Shown one piece after another: positions 48,441 to 56,600 of a stretch of 64,000 bases of DNA. A program made the translations under genes and the position numbers. Source of the DNA: JACKBJ01 sp964549495. GTDB taxonomy: Bacteria; Chloroflexota; Anaerolineae; Epilineales; Epilineaceae. How positions within the stretch are numbered: position 1 is the stretch's first letter; each line of letters starts with the position of its first letter. The notes below the pieces were generated by a model. It ran no database searches and was not told where the DNA came from. It worked only from the letters and a program-made list of their open reading frames with translations. The stretch is taken from NCBI GenBank assembly GCA_964549495.1, contig CAZJWJ010000008.1:20320-84319 (forward strand). Direction: 5' to 3'.

Positions 48441-51400
48441 ATGACTTCGACTCGAGGACAAGAGCCCGCGCGACGCATCCCTAGGCCCAGTGTCCTAGAT
48501 GAAGCCGAGCTCGATTGGACCGGTTGGGCGCGAGAACTACGAGAGCTGCTCGTAGAAGCCTATCCACATGTGGAGGAGGTCCAGCGCATTTGCGCTGAGG
48601 CGGGTCTCGTCGAGGGCGAACTCGATTGGTCCGGCTCCGCAAGACAAGTATGGAGGCGGGCGCTGACCAGACTGGCTAGCGGCGGTCGGCTGCGCGCTCT
48701 GGGTGAGCGCATGCTGGCGGATTCCGGAGTGGCACGCCACCATGAGCGCTTGCTCGAATTGGCCAGTCGGCGCCCTGTTGGAGCCTTGGACATCGATCAG
48801 GTGGATGCTCTGGTAGAGCGCGTGCGCAGCCTCGGACCGACCTGCGAGTTCGCCGAGTCGGAGCTGGAGTTGCTCCTCAACTGCCGCCCCTCGGACGCGA
48901 CCACGTATCGACTGCGTCGCTTGGGGGACTGGCGGGATCCGCACCTCATCTTCCAGCACCGCGAGGACCTGCGACAGTTCACCCGCCTGGGCTTACTGGT
49001 CGACAAGGGCGAGGAGGAACGCCTCCGCTGGAGCGAGCAGGAGCGAGACTACGAAGACCTCTCCGCGGTCCTACGGGCGGCCGGGCTCGGCAACCCGGTG
49101 CTGGTGGTCCTCGGCGAGCCGGGCGCGGGCAAGACCACCTTGTTGCGACGCCTCGAACTGGACCTGGCTTGTCGGGGATTGGGATGGGACGCGGAGTCGG
49201 GCGAAGCGGATCCGGTTCTGTTTCCTTTCTACCTGGAACTGGCCGATCACCGCGAGCATCCCGATGCACCCATCGACTGGCTCCGCCAACGCTGGGCGGC
49301 ACGATACCCGGGCATGCCACCATTCGACAACATGCTCGCCGACCAGCCCATGCTGCTATTGCTCGATGCCCTGAACGAGATGCCACATGGCGGCGAAGGA
49401 TCGACTTACAGCCAGCGCGTGAGCGCTTGGCGCGAGGCGCTGGTGGATCTACGTCGGATCGCGCCGAACCTACGGGTGGTCTTCAGCTGCCGCAGCCTGG
49501 ACTACAGCGCCTCGCTGTCCTCCAAGGCCCTGCGCGTGCCACACGTCCAGGTCAGGCGGCTCGATGACGACCGGATCCAAGCCTTCCTCGAGCATTATCA
49601 GCCGCGGCGCGCCGCGGAACTGTGGGACGAGATCTCGGGTAGTGGCCATGTGGACATCTATCGGACGCCCTACTTCCTCAAGCTCCTGGTGGATCAGGTC
49701 GTTGATGCGGAACCCGTTCCCAGTGGCCGCGCGGCGCTCTTCGCCGGCTTCGTGCGACAGGCGCTACGGCGTGAGATCCGCAACGAGAACATTCTCTTCC
49801 GCGCCGGTCACTTGCTCGAAACGCGCGACCGACAGAACCTGGGCCGCCTTGGCGGCGCCGCGCTGCCCGGACGAGGTCCGCTATCCGGTGCGTTGGGCTT
49901 TCTGGCCCATACCATGCAGTGCGAGCGCGGCGCTGGCCAGCAGATCGTCGTCGACCGAGAAGAAGCCGAGGGCTGGATGGTCGAGCGCTTCGGCGAGGAA
50001 GTGGGCCAGGATGTCATCCTAGCTGGCTACGCGCTGGGCCTGGTCGGTATGCCCTTCGATGACAAGACAGACAGGGAGTGGCTGCGCTTCAACCACCAGC
50101 TGATGCAGGAGTTCTTCGCCGCGCGCTGGCTGATGGAGCATCCTGAGCCCACGCTGGCCCATACGCCCTGGCGCGCGACCGAGGTGGCCGAGCCTCTGGA
50201 GGATACCATCTCCGGACTCGCGGAAGGGGACCTGCTACCGGGACTGCCACGCACCGGCTGGGAGGTGACGATGCGCTTGGCGGCGGCCATGGCTCCGGAC
50301 GCGGACGCCTTCGTCGAATCCCTCCTCGATCACGACCTACCCCTGTCCGCGCGCTGCGCGATCGAACCGGGGACGAGCGTTCGCCCCGGCTTGGGCGCTC
50401 GACTGGGACGTGCCCTGCTCGAGCGCTGCCAGGATCCCGCCGCTGACCTGCGCGCGCGCATCGATGCCGCCGAGGCTCTGGGCGAGTTAGGCGACCCACG
50501 CTTGGAGCCTCGGCGCGGCCCGGAGGCCGGAGTACGCTATCTCGAGCCAGACCTGGTGCGCATCCCGCAAGGCGAATATTGGATCGGCTCCGATCGGGAT
50601 CGCGGAAGCCGCTGGCACGATCCGGACGGCTGGGCCCGCGAGCGGCCCGCGCATCCGCAGCCCTTGGCGTCGTTCTCGGTGGGCCGGTTCCCGGTCACCA
50701 ATGCGGAGTACGCCTGCTTTGTCGAAGCCGGCGGCTATACCGACGAGCGCTGGTGGGAAACCAAGGACGCCAAGGCCTGGCTGCGCGGAGACGCGGCGGT
50801 GGTCGAGCCCGTCAAGGCTTGGCAGCGCGAAGACTGGGCCCGTTATCCTAAGGACGACGCGGGCTTCGAAGCTTGGAAGGCCCGGCGGAGTAATGCCACA
50901 CCGTCGTACATCCAGTGGGTCGACTGGTTTCGCAGTTTGGATACCGAAGCCCTGGAAGCGCAGTTGGCGCGTTGGTATCCCATCGAGCCCCAGACTGCTC
51001 CGGCCTACTGGACCAACGACCGCTACAACCATCCGGCACAACCCGTCGTCGGCGTCTCGTGGTACGAAGCCCGAGCCTACTGTGCTTGGCTCTCCACCCA
51101 GAGCGGGCGGACCTTCCGGCTGCCCAGTGAGATCGAGTGGGAGGCGGTGGCACGCGGCACCGCCGGCCGCCGCTTCGCCTACGGCAAGGACCACGACGCA
51201 TGGCACTGCAACACCTACGAGAGCCACATCCGCCGCCCGAGTCCGATCGACGTATACCCAGGTGGCCGCACGCCAGAAGAGGTTTCCGATATCTGCGGCA
51301 ACGTCTGGGAATGGACCATCTCGCTCTGGGGCCGCGATTCCAACCAGCCGGAGTTTGGTTATCCCTATGTTTCAGACGATGGGCGTGAGAATCTGGAGGC

Positions 51401-51548
51401 TGACGCGGGTTGCCTGCGGGTGGTGCGGGGCGGGTCTTGGGGCAGCCCCCGGATCCACGCTCGCGCCGCGTACCGCCACGGGTACTTTCCCGCCGGGCGC
51501 GTTACGCTCATCGGCTTTCGCGTGGTATGTGCGTCCCCCATCTCCTAG
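48441..51548 (+). CDS. DGR target protein 1: EAD - NACHT/STAND NTPase - FGE-sulfatase (C-type lectin fold)
   Basis: About 1035 aa from ATG 48441. Residues about 28-110 match an effector-associated domain (EAD1-like: 'LRELLVEAYPHVEEVQRICA', 'MLADSGVARHHERLLELA'). Walker A 'VLGEPGAGKTTLLRRLELDL' is near 225, and Walker B 'MLLLLDALNEMPHGG' near 305, giving a NACHT/STAND NTPase. HEAT-like helices follow ('LRARIDAAEALGELGDPRLE'). From about 704 an FGE-sulfatase domain runs to the end ('LVRIPQGEYWIGSD', 'FPVTNAEYACFVEAGGY', 'ICGNVWEWTISLWG', 'RVVRGGSWGS'). The last 46 residues are encoded by the variable region VR1. EAD modules recruit effectors with matching EADs; a diversified-receptor role is inferred. 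Confidence 0.9.
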   Translation: MTSTRGQEPARRIPRPSVLDEAELDWTGWARELRELLVEAYPHVEEVQRICAEAGLVEGELDWSGSARQVWRRALTRLASGGRLRALGERMLADSGVARHHERLLELASRRPVGALDIDQVDALVERVRSLGPTCEFAESELELLLNCRPSDATTYRLRRLGDWRDPHLIFQHREDLRQFTRLGLLVDKGEEERLRWSEQERDYEDLSAVLRAAGLGNPVLVVLGEPGAGKTTLLRRLELDLACRGLGWDAESGEADPVLFPFYLELADHREHPDAPIDWLRQRWAARYPGMPPFDNMLADQPMLLLLDALNEMPHGGEGSTYSQRVSAWREALVDLRRIAPNLRVVFSCRSLDYSASLSSKALRVPHVQVRRLDDDRIQAFLEHYQPRRAAELWDEISGSGHVDIYRTPYFLKLLVDQVVDAEPVPSGRAALFAGFVRQALRREIRNENILFRAGHLLETRDRQNLGRLGGAALPGRGPLSGALGFLAHTMQCERGAGQQIVVDREEAEGWMVERFGEEVGQDVILAGYALGLVGMPFDDKTDREWLRFNHQLMQEFFAARWLMEHPEPTLAHTPWRATEVAEPLEDTISGLAEGDLLPGLPRTGWEVTMRLAAAMAPDADAFVESLLDHDLPLSARCAIEPGTSVRPGLGARLGRALLERCQDPAADLRARIDAAEALGELGDPRLEPRRGPEAGVRYLEPDLVRIPQGEYWIGSDRDRGSRWHDPDGWARERPAHPQPLASFSVGRFPVTNAEYACFVEAGGYTDERWWETKDAKAWLRGDAAVVEPVKAWQREDWARYPKDDAGFEAWKARRSNATPSYIQWVDWFRSLDTEALEAQLARWYPIEPQTAPAYWTNDRYNHPAQPVVGVSWYEARAYCAWLSTQSGRTFRLPSEIEWEAVARGTAGRRFAYGKDHDAWHCNTYESHIRRPSPIDVYPGGRTPEEVSDICGNVWEWTISLWGRDSNQPEFGYPYVSDDGRENLEADAGCLRVVRGGSWGSPRIHARAAYRHGYFPAGRVTLIGFRVVCASPIS
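51412..51537 (+). repeat. DGR variable region VR1 (end of target gene 1)
   Basis: 126 bp aligning without gaps to the template repeat at 51731-51856. There are 16 mismatches and all 16 are at template adenines; none of the 101 non-adenine positions differ. The changes fall between the conserved 'GGSW' and 'GFRVV' codons, i.e. the ligand-facing part of a C-type-lectin-type FGE domain. Confidence 0.95.
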
Positions 51549-51580
51549 GCCGCTGGTCTCTGATGCCGCGTAGCGGCAAT
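51538..51580 (+). promoter_or_regulatory. Post-VR1 element with hairpin (probable DGR target-recognition element)
   Basis: These 43 nt, containing the stop codon of VP1, are identical to 53672-53630 (minus) after VR2 but absent after the template repeat. They include a 6-bp perfect hairpin TGCCGC-GTA-GCGGCA (51564-51578). In characterised DGRs a hairpin or cruciform shortly after the IMH of the VR supports retrohoming. Confidence 0.75.
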
Positions 51581-51622
51581 TCCTTGGTCTCGAGTCGTTT
51601 GCCGTTGACCTTAATCCAAGGA

Positions 51623-51684
51623 GCGCCGCGGAGCGGCGCGTTAAATCGGATCGACTTGACTCGTGGGTGTTGCAAGCGGATGAT
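51623..51684 (+). promoter_or_regulatory. Hairpin and possible promoter upstream of the template repeat
   Basis: A 7-bp hairpin GCGCCGC-GGA-GCGGCGC (51623-51639) could insulate the target gene transcript. It is followed by TTGACT (51656-51661), a 17-nt spacer and GATGAT (51679-51684). That would start a transcript near 51691, about 40 nt before the TR, as expected for a TR RNA. The promoter is a weak-to-fair match. Confidence 0.4.
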
Positions 51685-51730
51685 TTGTCCGCCGGCCTCC
51701 GAACCGGGCCGGCGGGGCCGCCTGCGATGC

Positions 51731-51856
51731 GCCTGCGGGTGGTGCGGGGCGGGTCTTGGAACAACCCCCAGATCAACGCTCGCGCCGCGTACCGCAACAG
51801 GAACTTTCCCACCGAACGCAATACGAACAACGGCTTTCGCGTGGTATGTGCGTCCC
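51731..51856 (+). repeat. DGR template repeat (TR)
   Basis: 126 bp matching VR1 and VR2 except at adenines. The core holds 24 adenines arranged as seven AAC codons, one AAT and single A positions in CAG, ACC, GAA, AGG and others, the typical AAY-rich mutable design. It is in the same orientation as VP1. It is not part of a gene: the surrounding 555 bp between VP1 and avd hold no credible coding sequence. Confidence 0.96.
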
Positions 51857-52068
51857 ACGCCTCCGTCCCCCTTCGAAGGCGCGGGAGACGTCTGGCCCGT
51901 TGCGAGCCGGCTCACCGGGGCGCCCACGGGCGCAGGCAGGAGCCGAGCTTCCGGAATCGCCCGCCGACCACGGTTCGCGGGCCGAGGCGAAGGCATGGAG
52001 ATGGCGCAGGCTGGTCCCGTCCGCGCGGTCGGCGCGCAGTGCACCGCCGCCGGGCGCATATTCGATTC

Positions 52069-52105
52069 GAGGCGCCTCCCTGGCCTACCGGCCGCGAGGC
52101 GCCTC
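52069..52105. other. Strong hairpin between TR and avd
   Basis: Two copies of the 10-mer GAGGCGCCTC (52069-52078 and 52096-52105) flank an inner GGCC-TACC-GGCC stem. The structure covers the avd stop codon. It could end the avd transcript (minus) or be a structured part of the TR RNA (plus). Confidence 0.5.
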
Positions 52106-52448
52106 AGCCATTGCTGGCGCGCTGCCACCCGCCAAGCAGTCGGCCGATTTCGGCCACCATCGCGCTCACATGCTCGTGCTGGCTGTTCGAGAGCCAACCC
52201 CATCGATGCGCCAGCCGCAGGTACACCCGCAAGCTGTCGAGCCGCGCGCTGGCTTCACGCAAATGCCGCTGGCGGGTGCTGCCCGACTGGTTCTGCGCCG
52301 CGTCGAGCGCCTCGTGGAAGTCCAGCGCGGCATCCATCATCCGCTGGGTCAGCGAGCTCCGGTAGGCGCGCGGAAAGCGTTCCGACTTGGGCAGCAGCCA
52401 GTCGAGCAGGTCGTAGGTGCGGCTGAAGATGACCATCTCTTCGGACAT
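52104..52448 (-). CDS. avd: DGR accessory variability determinant Avd
   Basis: A 114-aa basic helical protein (ATG 52448). Motifs 'YDLLDWLLPKSERFPRAYRS', 'ALDFHEALDAAQ', 'LREASARLDSLRVYLRLAHR' and 'MVAEIGRLLGGWQRA' are those of Avd, the four-helix-bundle pentamer that binds the DGR reverse transcriptase and TR RNA. It is on the strand opposite to the RT and starts 11 nt from the RT start; in most DGRs avd lies upstream of the RT in the same direction. Any TR RNA extended to the RT would be antisense to it. Confidence 0.92.
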   Translation of the reverse strand: MSEEMVIFSRTYDLLDWLLPKSERFPRAYRSSLTQRMMDAALDFHEALDAAQNQSGSTRQRHLREASARLDSLRVYLRLAHRWGWLSNSQHEHVSAMVAEIGRLLGGWQRASNG

Positions 52449-52459
52449 GGATCGACTCC

Positions 52460-53557
52460 TTGGCACACAGCGAAGCCTACGCGCGTTTGATCGGCTGGAA
52501 CAACCTCCACGATGCCTGGTGCAAGGCCGCGGTTGGAAAGCGCGGCAAGGTGCCCGCCGCTGCCTTCGAGCACCGCTTGTCCGACAACCTGCGGCAGCTG
52601 CAACGGGAACTGGAAGCACAGGTCTACCTACCCGGCGCCTACCAGCACTTCTTCGTCCACGAACCGAAGCAGCGCAAGATCAGCGCGGCGCCCTTTCGCG
52701 ACCGGGTGGTACACCACGCGCTCTGTAACGTCATCGAGCCGCGTTTCGAGAAGCGCTTCATCCCCGACAGCTACGCGAATCGAAAGGGCAAAGGCACCCA
52801 TCGCGCCATCGACCGCCTGCAAGCCTTGTCGCGCGAGTACAGTTTCGTGCTGCGCCTGGACGTCGTGCGGCACTTCCCGTCCATCGACCACGCCCTCCTC
52901 GAGCGCATCCTGGCCCACTCCATCCCCGAAGCCGATATCATGTGGTTGGTCGGCCAGATCCTCGCCAGTGGCCAAGGCGTCCTGGCCGACCAGTACGAGA
53001 TGGTCTGGTTCCCCGGTGACGGCCTGTTGGCCATCGACCGCCCCCGCGGACTGCCCATCGGCAACCTGACCAGCCAGTTCTGGTCGAACTGCTACCTAGA
53101 TCCGCTCGATCACTTCGTCAAGCGCCGGCTCCGCTGCGCAGCCTACCTCCGCTACGTCGACGATCTGGCACTCTTCGGCAACAGCAAGGCACAGCTATGG
53201 GGTTGGAAATCGGCCATCGTCGACTTCCTGGCCGGCCTGCGCCTCACCGTCCACGATCGAGCCGCACAGGTTGCGCCGGTCGCCGGCGGCATCCCATGGC
53301 TTGGCTTCGTGGTCTACCCGACACACCGGCGGCTCAAGGCGCGCAAGGTCGTCGCTTTCGACCGCCGCATTCGCTCGCTCTGGGCCGCGCACTGCGCTGG
53401 ACGGATCAGCTTCGCGGAGTTCGACGCCTGCGTGCAGGGTTGGATCGAACATGTGCGCCACGCCGACACCTGGGGGCTGCGCCAGCACGTACTCGGTAAG
53501 CCGATGGTCGGCAGACCACCCCGGCCCGAAGCCGAAACCGACATCACCTCGCCGTAG
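52460..53557 (+). CDS. DGR reverse transcriptase
   Basis: 365 aa from TTG 52460 (the only reasonable in-frame start; no strong SD). RT motifs: 'FFVHEPKQRKISAAPFRDRV', 'VLRLDVVRHFPSIDHALL' (first catalytic Asp), 'GLPIGNLTSQFWSNCYLDPL' (the DGR-type motif 4 region, in place of the retroviral or group II form) and 'AYLRYVDDLALFGNSKAQL' with YVDD at residues 232-235. No endonuclease or maturase X domain follows. It copies TR RNA with adenine-specific errors for transfer to the VRs. Confidence 0.96.
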   Translation: MAHSEAYARLIGWNNLHDAWCKAAVGKRGKVPAAAFEHRLSDNLRQLQRELEAQVYLPGAYQHFFVHEPKQRKISAAPFRDRVVHHALCNVIEPRFEKRFIPDSYANRKGKGTHRAIDRLQALSREYSFVLRLDVVRHFPSIDHALLERILAHSIPEADIMWLVGQILASGQGVLADQYEMVWFPGDGLLAIDRPRGLPIGNLTSQFWSNCYLDPLDHFVKRRLRCAAYLRYVDDLALFGNSKAQLWGWKSAIVDFLAGLRLTVHDRAAQVAPVAGGIPWLGFVVYPTHRRLKARKVVAFDRRIRSLWAAHCAGRISFAEFDACVQGWIEHVRHADTWGLRQHVLGKPMVGRPPRPEAETDITSP

Positions 53558-53629
53558 ACTCCGGCACGGGCGCGGCGCCGCGGGAGTTCGAGTCGCTGCT
53601 CGAGAGCGAGTCACGACGAAGTCAACGAC

Positions 53630-53672
53630 ATTGCCGCTACGCGGCATCAGAGACCAGCGGCCTAGGAGATGG
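53630..53672 (-). promoter_or_regulatory. Post-VR2 element with hairpin
   Basis: The minus-strand sequence directly after VR2 is identical to the 43 nt after VR1 and carries the same TGCCGC-GTA-GCGGCA hairpin (53632-53646). Beyond it the two loci diverge, so the block is conserved as a unit. Confidence 0.75.
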
Positions 53673-56600
53673 GGGACGCACAGACCACGCGAAAGCCGTA
53701 GGGCGTACCGCGTTCGGCGGGAAAGTCCCTGACGCGGGCCGCGGCGCGAGCGTGGATCAGGGGGTTGAGCCAAGACCCGCCCCGCACCACCCGCAGGCAT
53801 TCGGCCGACGCATCGGCGTTCTCGCGACCATCGTTCACATCGTATTCATAGCCGTAGGTGGGACGCTTCGGGTCCGTGCCCCAAAGCGAACCGGTCCATT
53901 CCCACACGTTGCCGCAGAGATCATCCACACCCTCTGGGCTCGAGCCAGTCGGATAAGCGCCGACAGGTGTCGTCCGTTCCAATCGGCTCTCTGCGGTGTT
54001 GGCCCGCGATGGCTCGAAGTCTCCCTCGAAGGCATAGCGCCGCCCGTCTGTGCTGCGCGCGGCGGCCTCCCATTGCACCTCCGTTGGTAAGCGATAGGCC
54101 ATTCCGGATTGCGCGGACAGCCAGGCACAATAGGCCCGCGCCTCGTACCAACAAATGCCGACTACAGGCTGGGAAGGATTATTGAACCTGGCGTTCTTCC
54201 AGTCTTCGGGCTCGTGCGCCGGCCGGTCGGGATACCATTCGTGGACCGTTCGTTCGAGGCGCCAGGCACTCATCCGGGCCAAACTCCGTCGATTGCGGAA
54301 TTCGAAGTCGGACCATCGCTGCGCCGCGGCCTCCTCGGCCAGGAAGCGTTCGAGGTCCGGCGCCTCCTGTGCCCGGGTCCACCAATCACGATACCATTGC
54401 CGATTCAACTCCTGCTGCGCCGGATCGCCGCGCAGCCAGGCCTTGGCGGGCTCGGTCTCCCACCATCGCTCGTTCTCGTAGCCCCCGGCGGCTATGAAGC
54501 ATGCCCATTCGGCGTTGGTTATGGGGTACCGGCCGATCTGAAAGGCCGCCACGGTCAAGCGGTGCGCCGGTCGCTCACTAGGTAGTCCATCTGGGTCGTA
54601 CCAGGGGCTTGCCGGATCTTCATCCGAACCGATCAGATACTCGCCCTCCGGGATGTCGACCAAGGGAGGCTTGATGTATGGATCGCCGGCACCTCGGCAA
54701 TGCTCGAAGCGCGGATCGCCCACGCGCCCGAGCGCCAAGCCGGCGACGATGCGGGATTCTAGATCGAGGCTTGGTTGGCGAAGTAGCTCCAACAGCTTCG
54801 GTGCCAGCGCCTCTCGCGTTTCCGCCGACAAGGCCTGAGCATCCAAGGCGCCGAACTCGGCCGCCTTGGCCATGCCGGCCTCCATCAAGGCTCCGACGCG
54901 CTCGCGGACGACCTTGTCACCGTCTGCAGGTCCGGCCGCCGATCGGAGCGCCGCGGCAAGTCCGGCGGACTGCCGAAGAGCCTGTGCTCGGGCTCGTCCC
55001 GCGCGATCGCCGGTGGATAGGGCTAGCGTGGCCGCCCGCTCGGCCTGCTCGAGGGCCGCGGCCACATCACCTTCCCCGGATTCGACGGCATTCCACAGGA
55101 GGGCCTCTGCCAGGGCCAGACGAATGGTGAGCTGGATCGCGTCGTGGTGGCGGGAGCCCGATCGCTCTTCGAGGAGCTGCGCCTGCCAGAGGAGGCTTTG
55201 AATATCCAGGCCGAATCGACCCGCCATGGCCATGCCTCGATAGGGTCGCGCCCGTGCTTCCCACGTGCCGCCTGGCGTTGTGGATTGGTCGCCTCGAGCC
55301 CGGAATATGGCCGCTTCGAGGTCGGCCGCCTGGCCCATGAGCGTCAGCAGCCGTGCCGCCACCGGGCCGCGATAGGCAACCGGATACTCTTGCTCGATGG
55401 CGTCGATACAGCGAGGCAGGCGATGGGCGCGGGCTCGATCCGTTAGCAGGTACTTGTGGCAACCATGCCACATCCAAGCCCATCGGAACCGGTAATGTCG
55501 TAGCCAGCGCTCCGGCTGGGCGGGCCCGGACGGTAGGGGCAAGGGCAGTGACAGCATCGGAGCCGCGATGGGCGTCGAAGCCTCCTCGATCAGGAAGCCC
55601 TCGCCCTCCGCGGTTGCGAGGTAGTCGTCCAGCCAGTCGATCAAGAACTCGACGTCGAAGCCCATCGTCTCGGCCAGGACCTCGGCGGTAAAGCGCCGGC
55701 CTTCCATCGCGGCGCAGCCCAGCGCCTCGAGCATTCGTTGTCTTGCACCCGCCAAACTGCCTGGCGGATCCTCTAGGACCAGCCTCCGCGCCCGTGACCA
55801 GATCTCCTCATCTTCCGGCGGGAGCAGCCGATCCAGGATCGATCGCAAGGCATCCCGTGCGCCGCCGAAGACGAAGTCCTCCGCAGCCTCGGCCACATGC
55901 CACACATCCTGTTCGTCGTCGCGCATCAGCACCGGCCTGCGCTGGCCATCGTCGTCGACCCACTCGTCACGAAGGCACCACTCGAACAGATCCTCGAGCG
56001 TCGCCGGCACGCCGTCGGACAGTTCGCGGAGCGCGCTGCCAACGCCATAGCGTACGGGCCCATCGAGCTGATCTTCCAGATAGGCCTGCACGTCTGCGTC
56101 AACCAACGAGCCAAGCGCAAGATCCAAGAGAGGGGCCTCGCCAAGTCGACGCAGAAAGTCCGCGAGACCCTCGTCCAGCACCGTCGGAGGTTCCATGGTC
56201 AGAACGAGCAGGCAGCGGATGTCACCATGCCGCAAGTCCGCCGCGAGATCGCCGAGCCAGGCATACCACCACAGCCCTAGCGCGGGCGGCATAGCCTGCA
56301 AGCCATCCAAGACCAGCAGGACGGGGCCGGATGCGGACATCCTCCGCAGCCATCCGCGCAGAAGCGCACCAGGATCGGTCGGGTCCGCGGCCGGTGGTGC
56401 GTCCGAGTGATCGCCCTCGCCATCGCGCTCGGCAGCGAGCCAAGCTTTCGCCTGCCGCGCAAGCTCCAACCAGGTCTCACCAGCCTTGCCGACGGTCGTA
56501 GCGGCGTACTCACCCAGATCGAGTTCTTCGCGACCCTCGCGCTCGCCCGTCGGCAACTCGAAGCTGGCGCAGAGCACGCTCAGGTCATTCGCCTTCGTCG

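Noticed and set aside
51667..52365. A plus-strand frame containing the TR that translates into an FGE-like end ('GGSWNNPQINARAAYRNRNF')
   Set aside because: The similarity comes from the TR being a copy of VR codons; there is no FGE domain or start before it and the downstream residues are non-coding in style.
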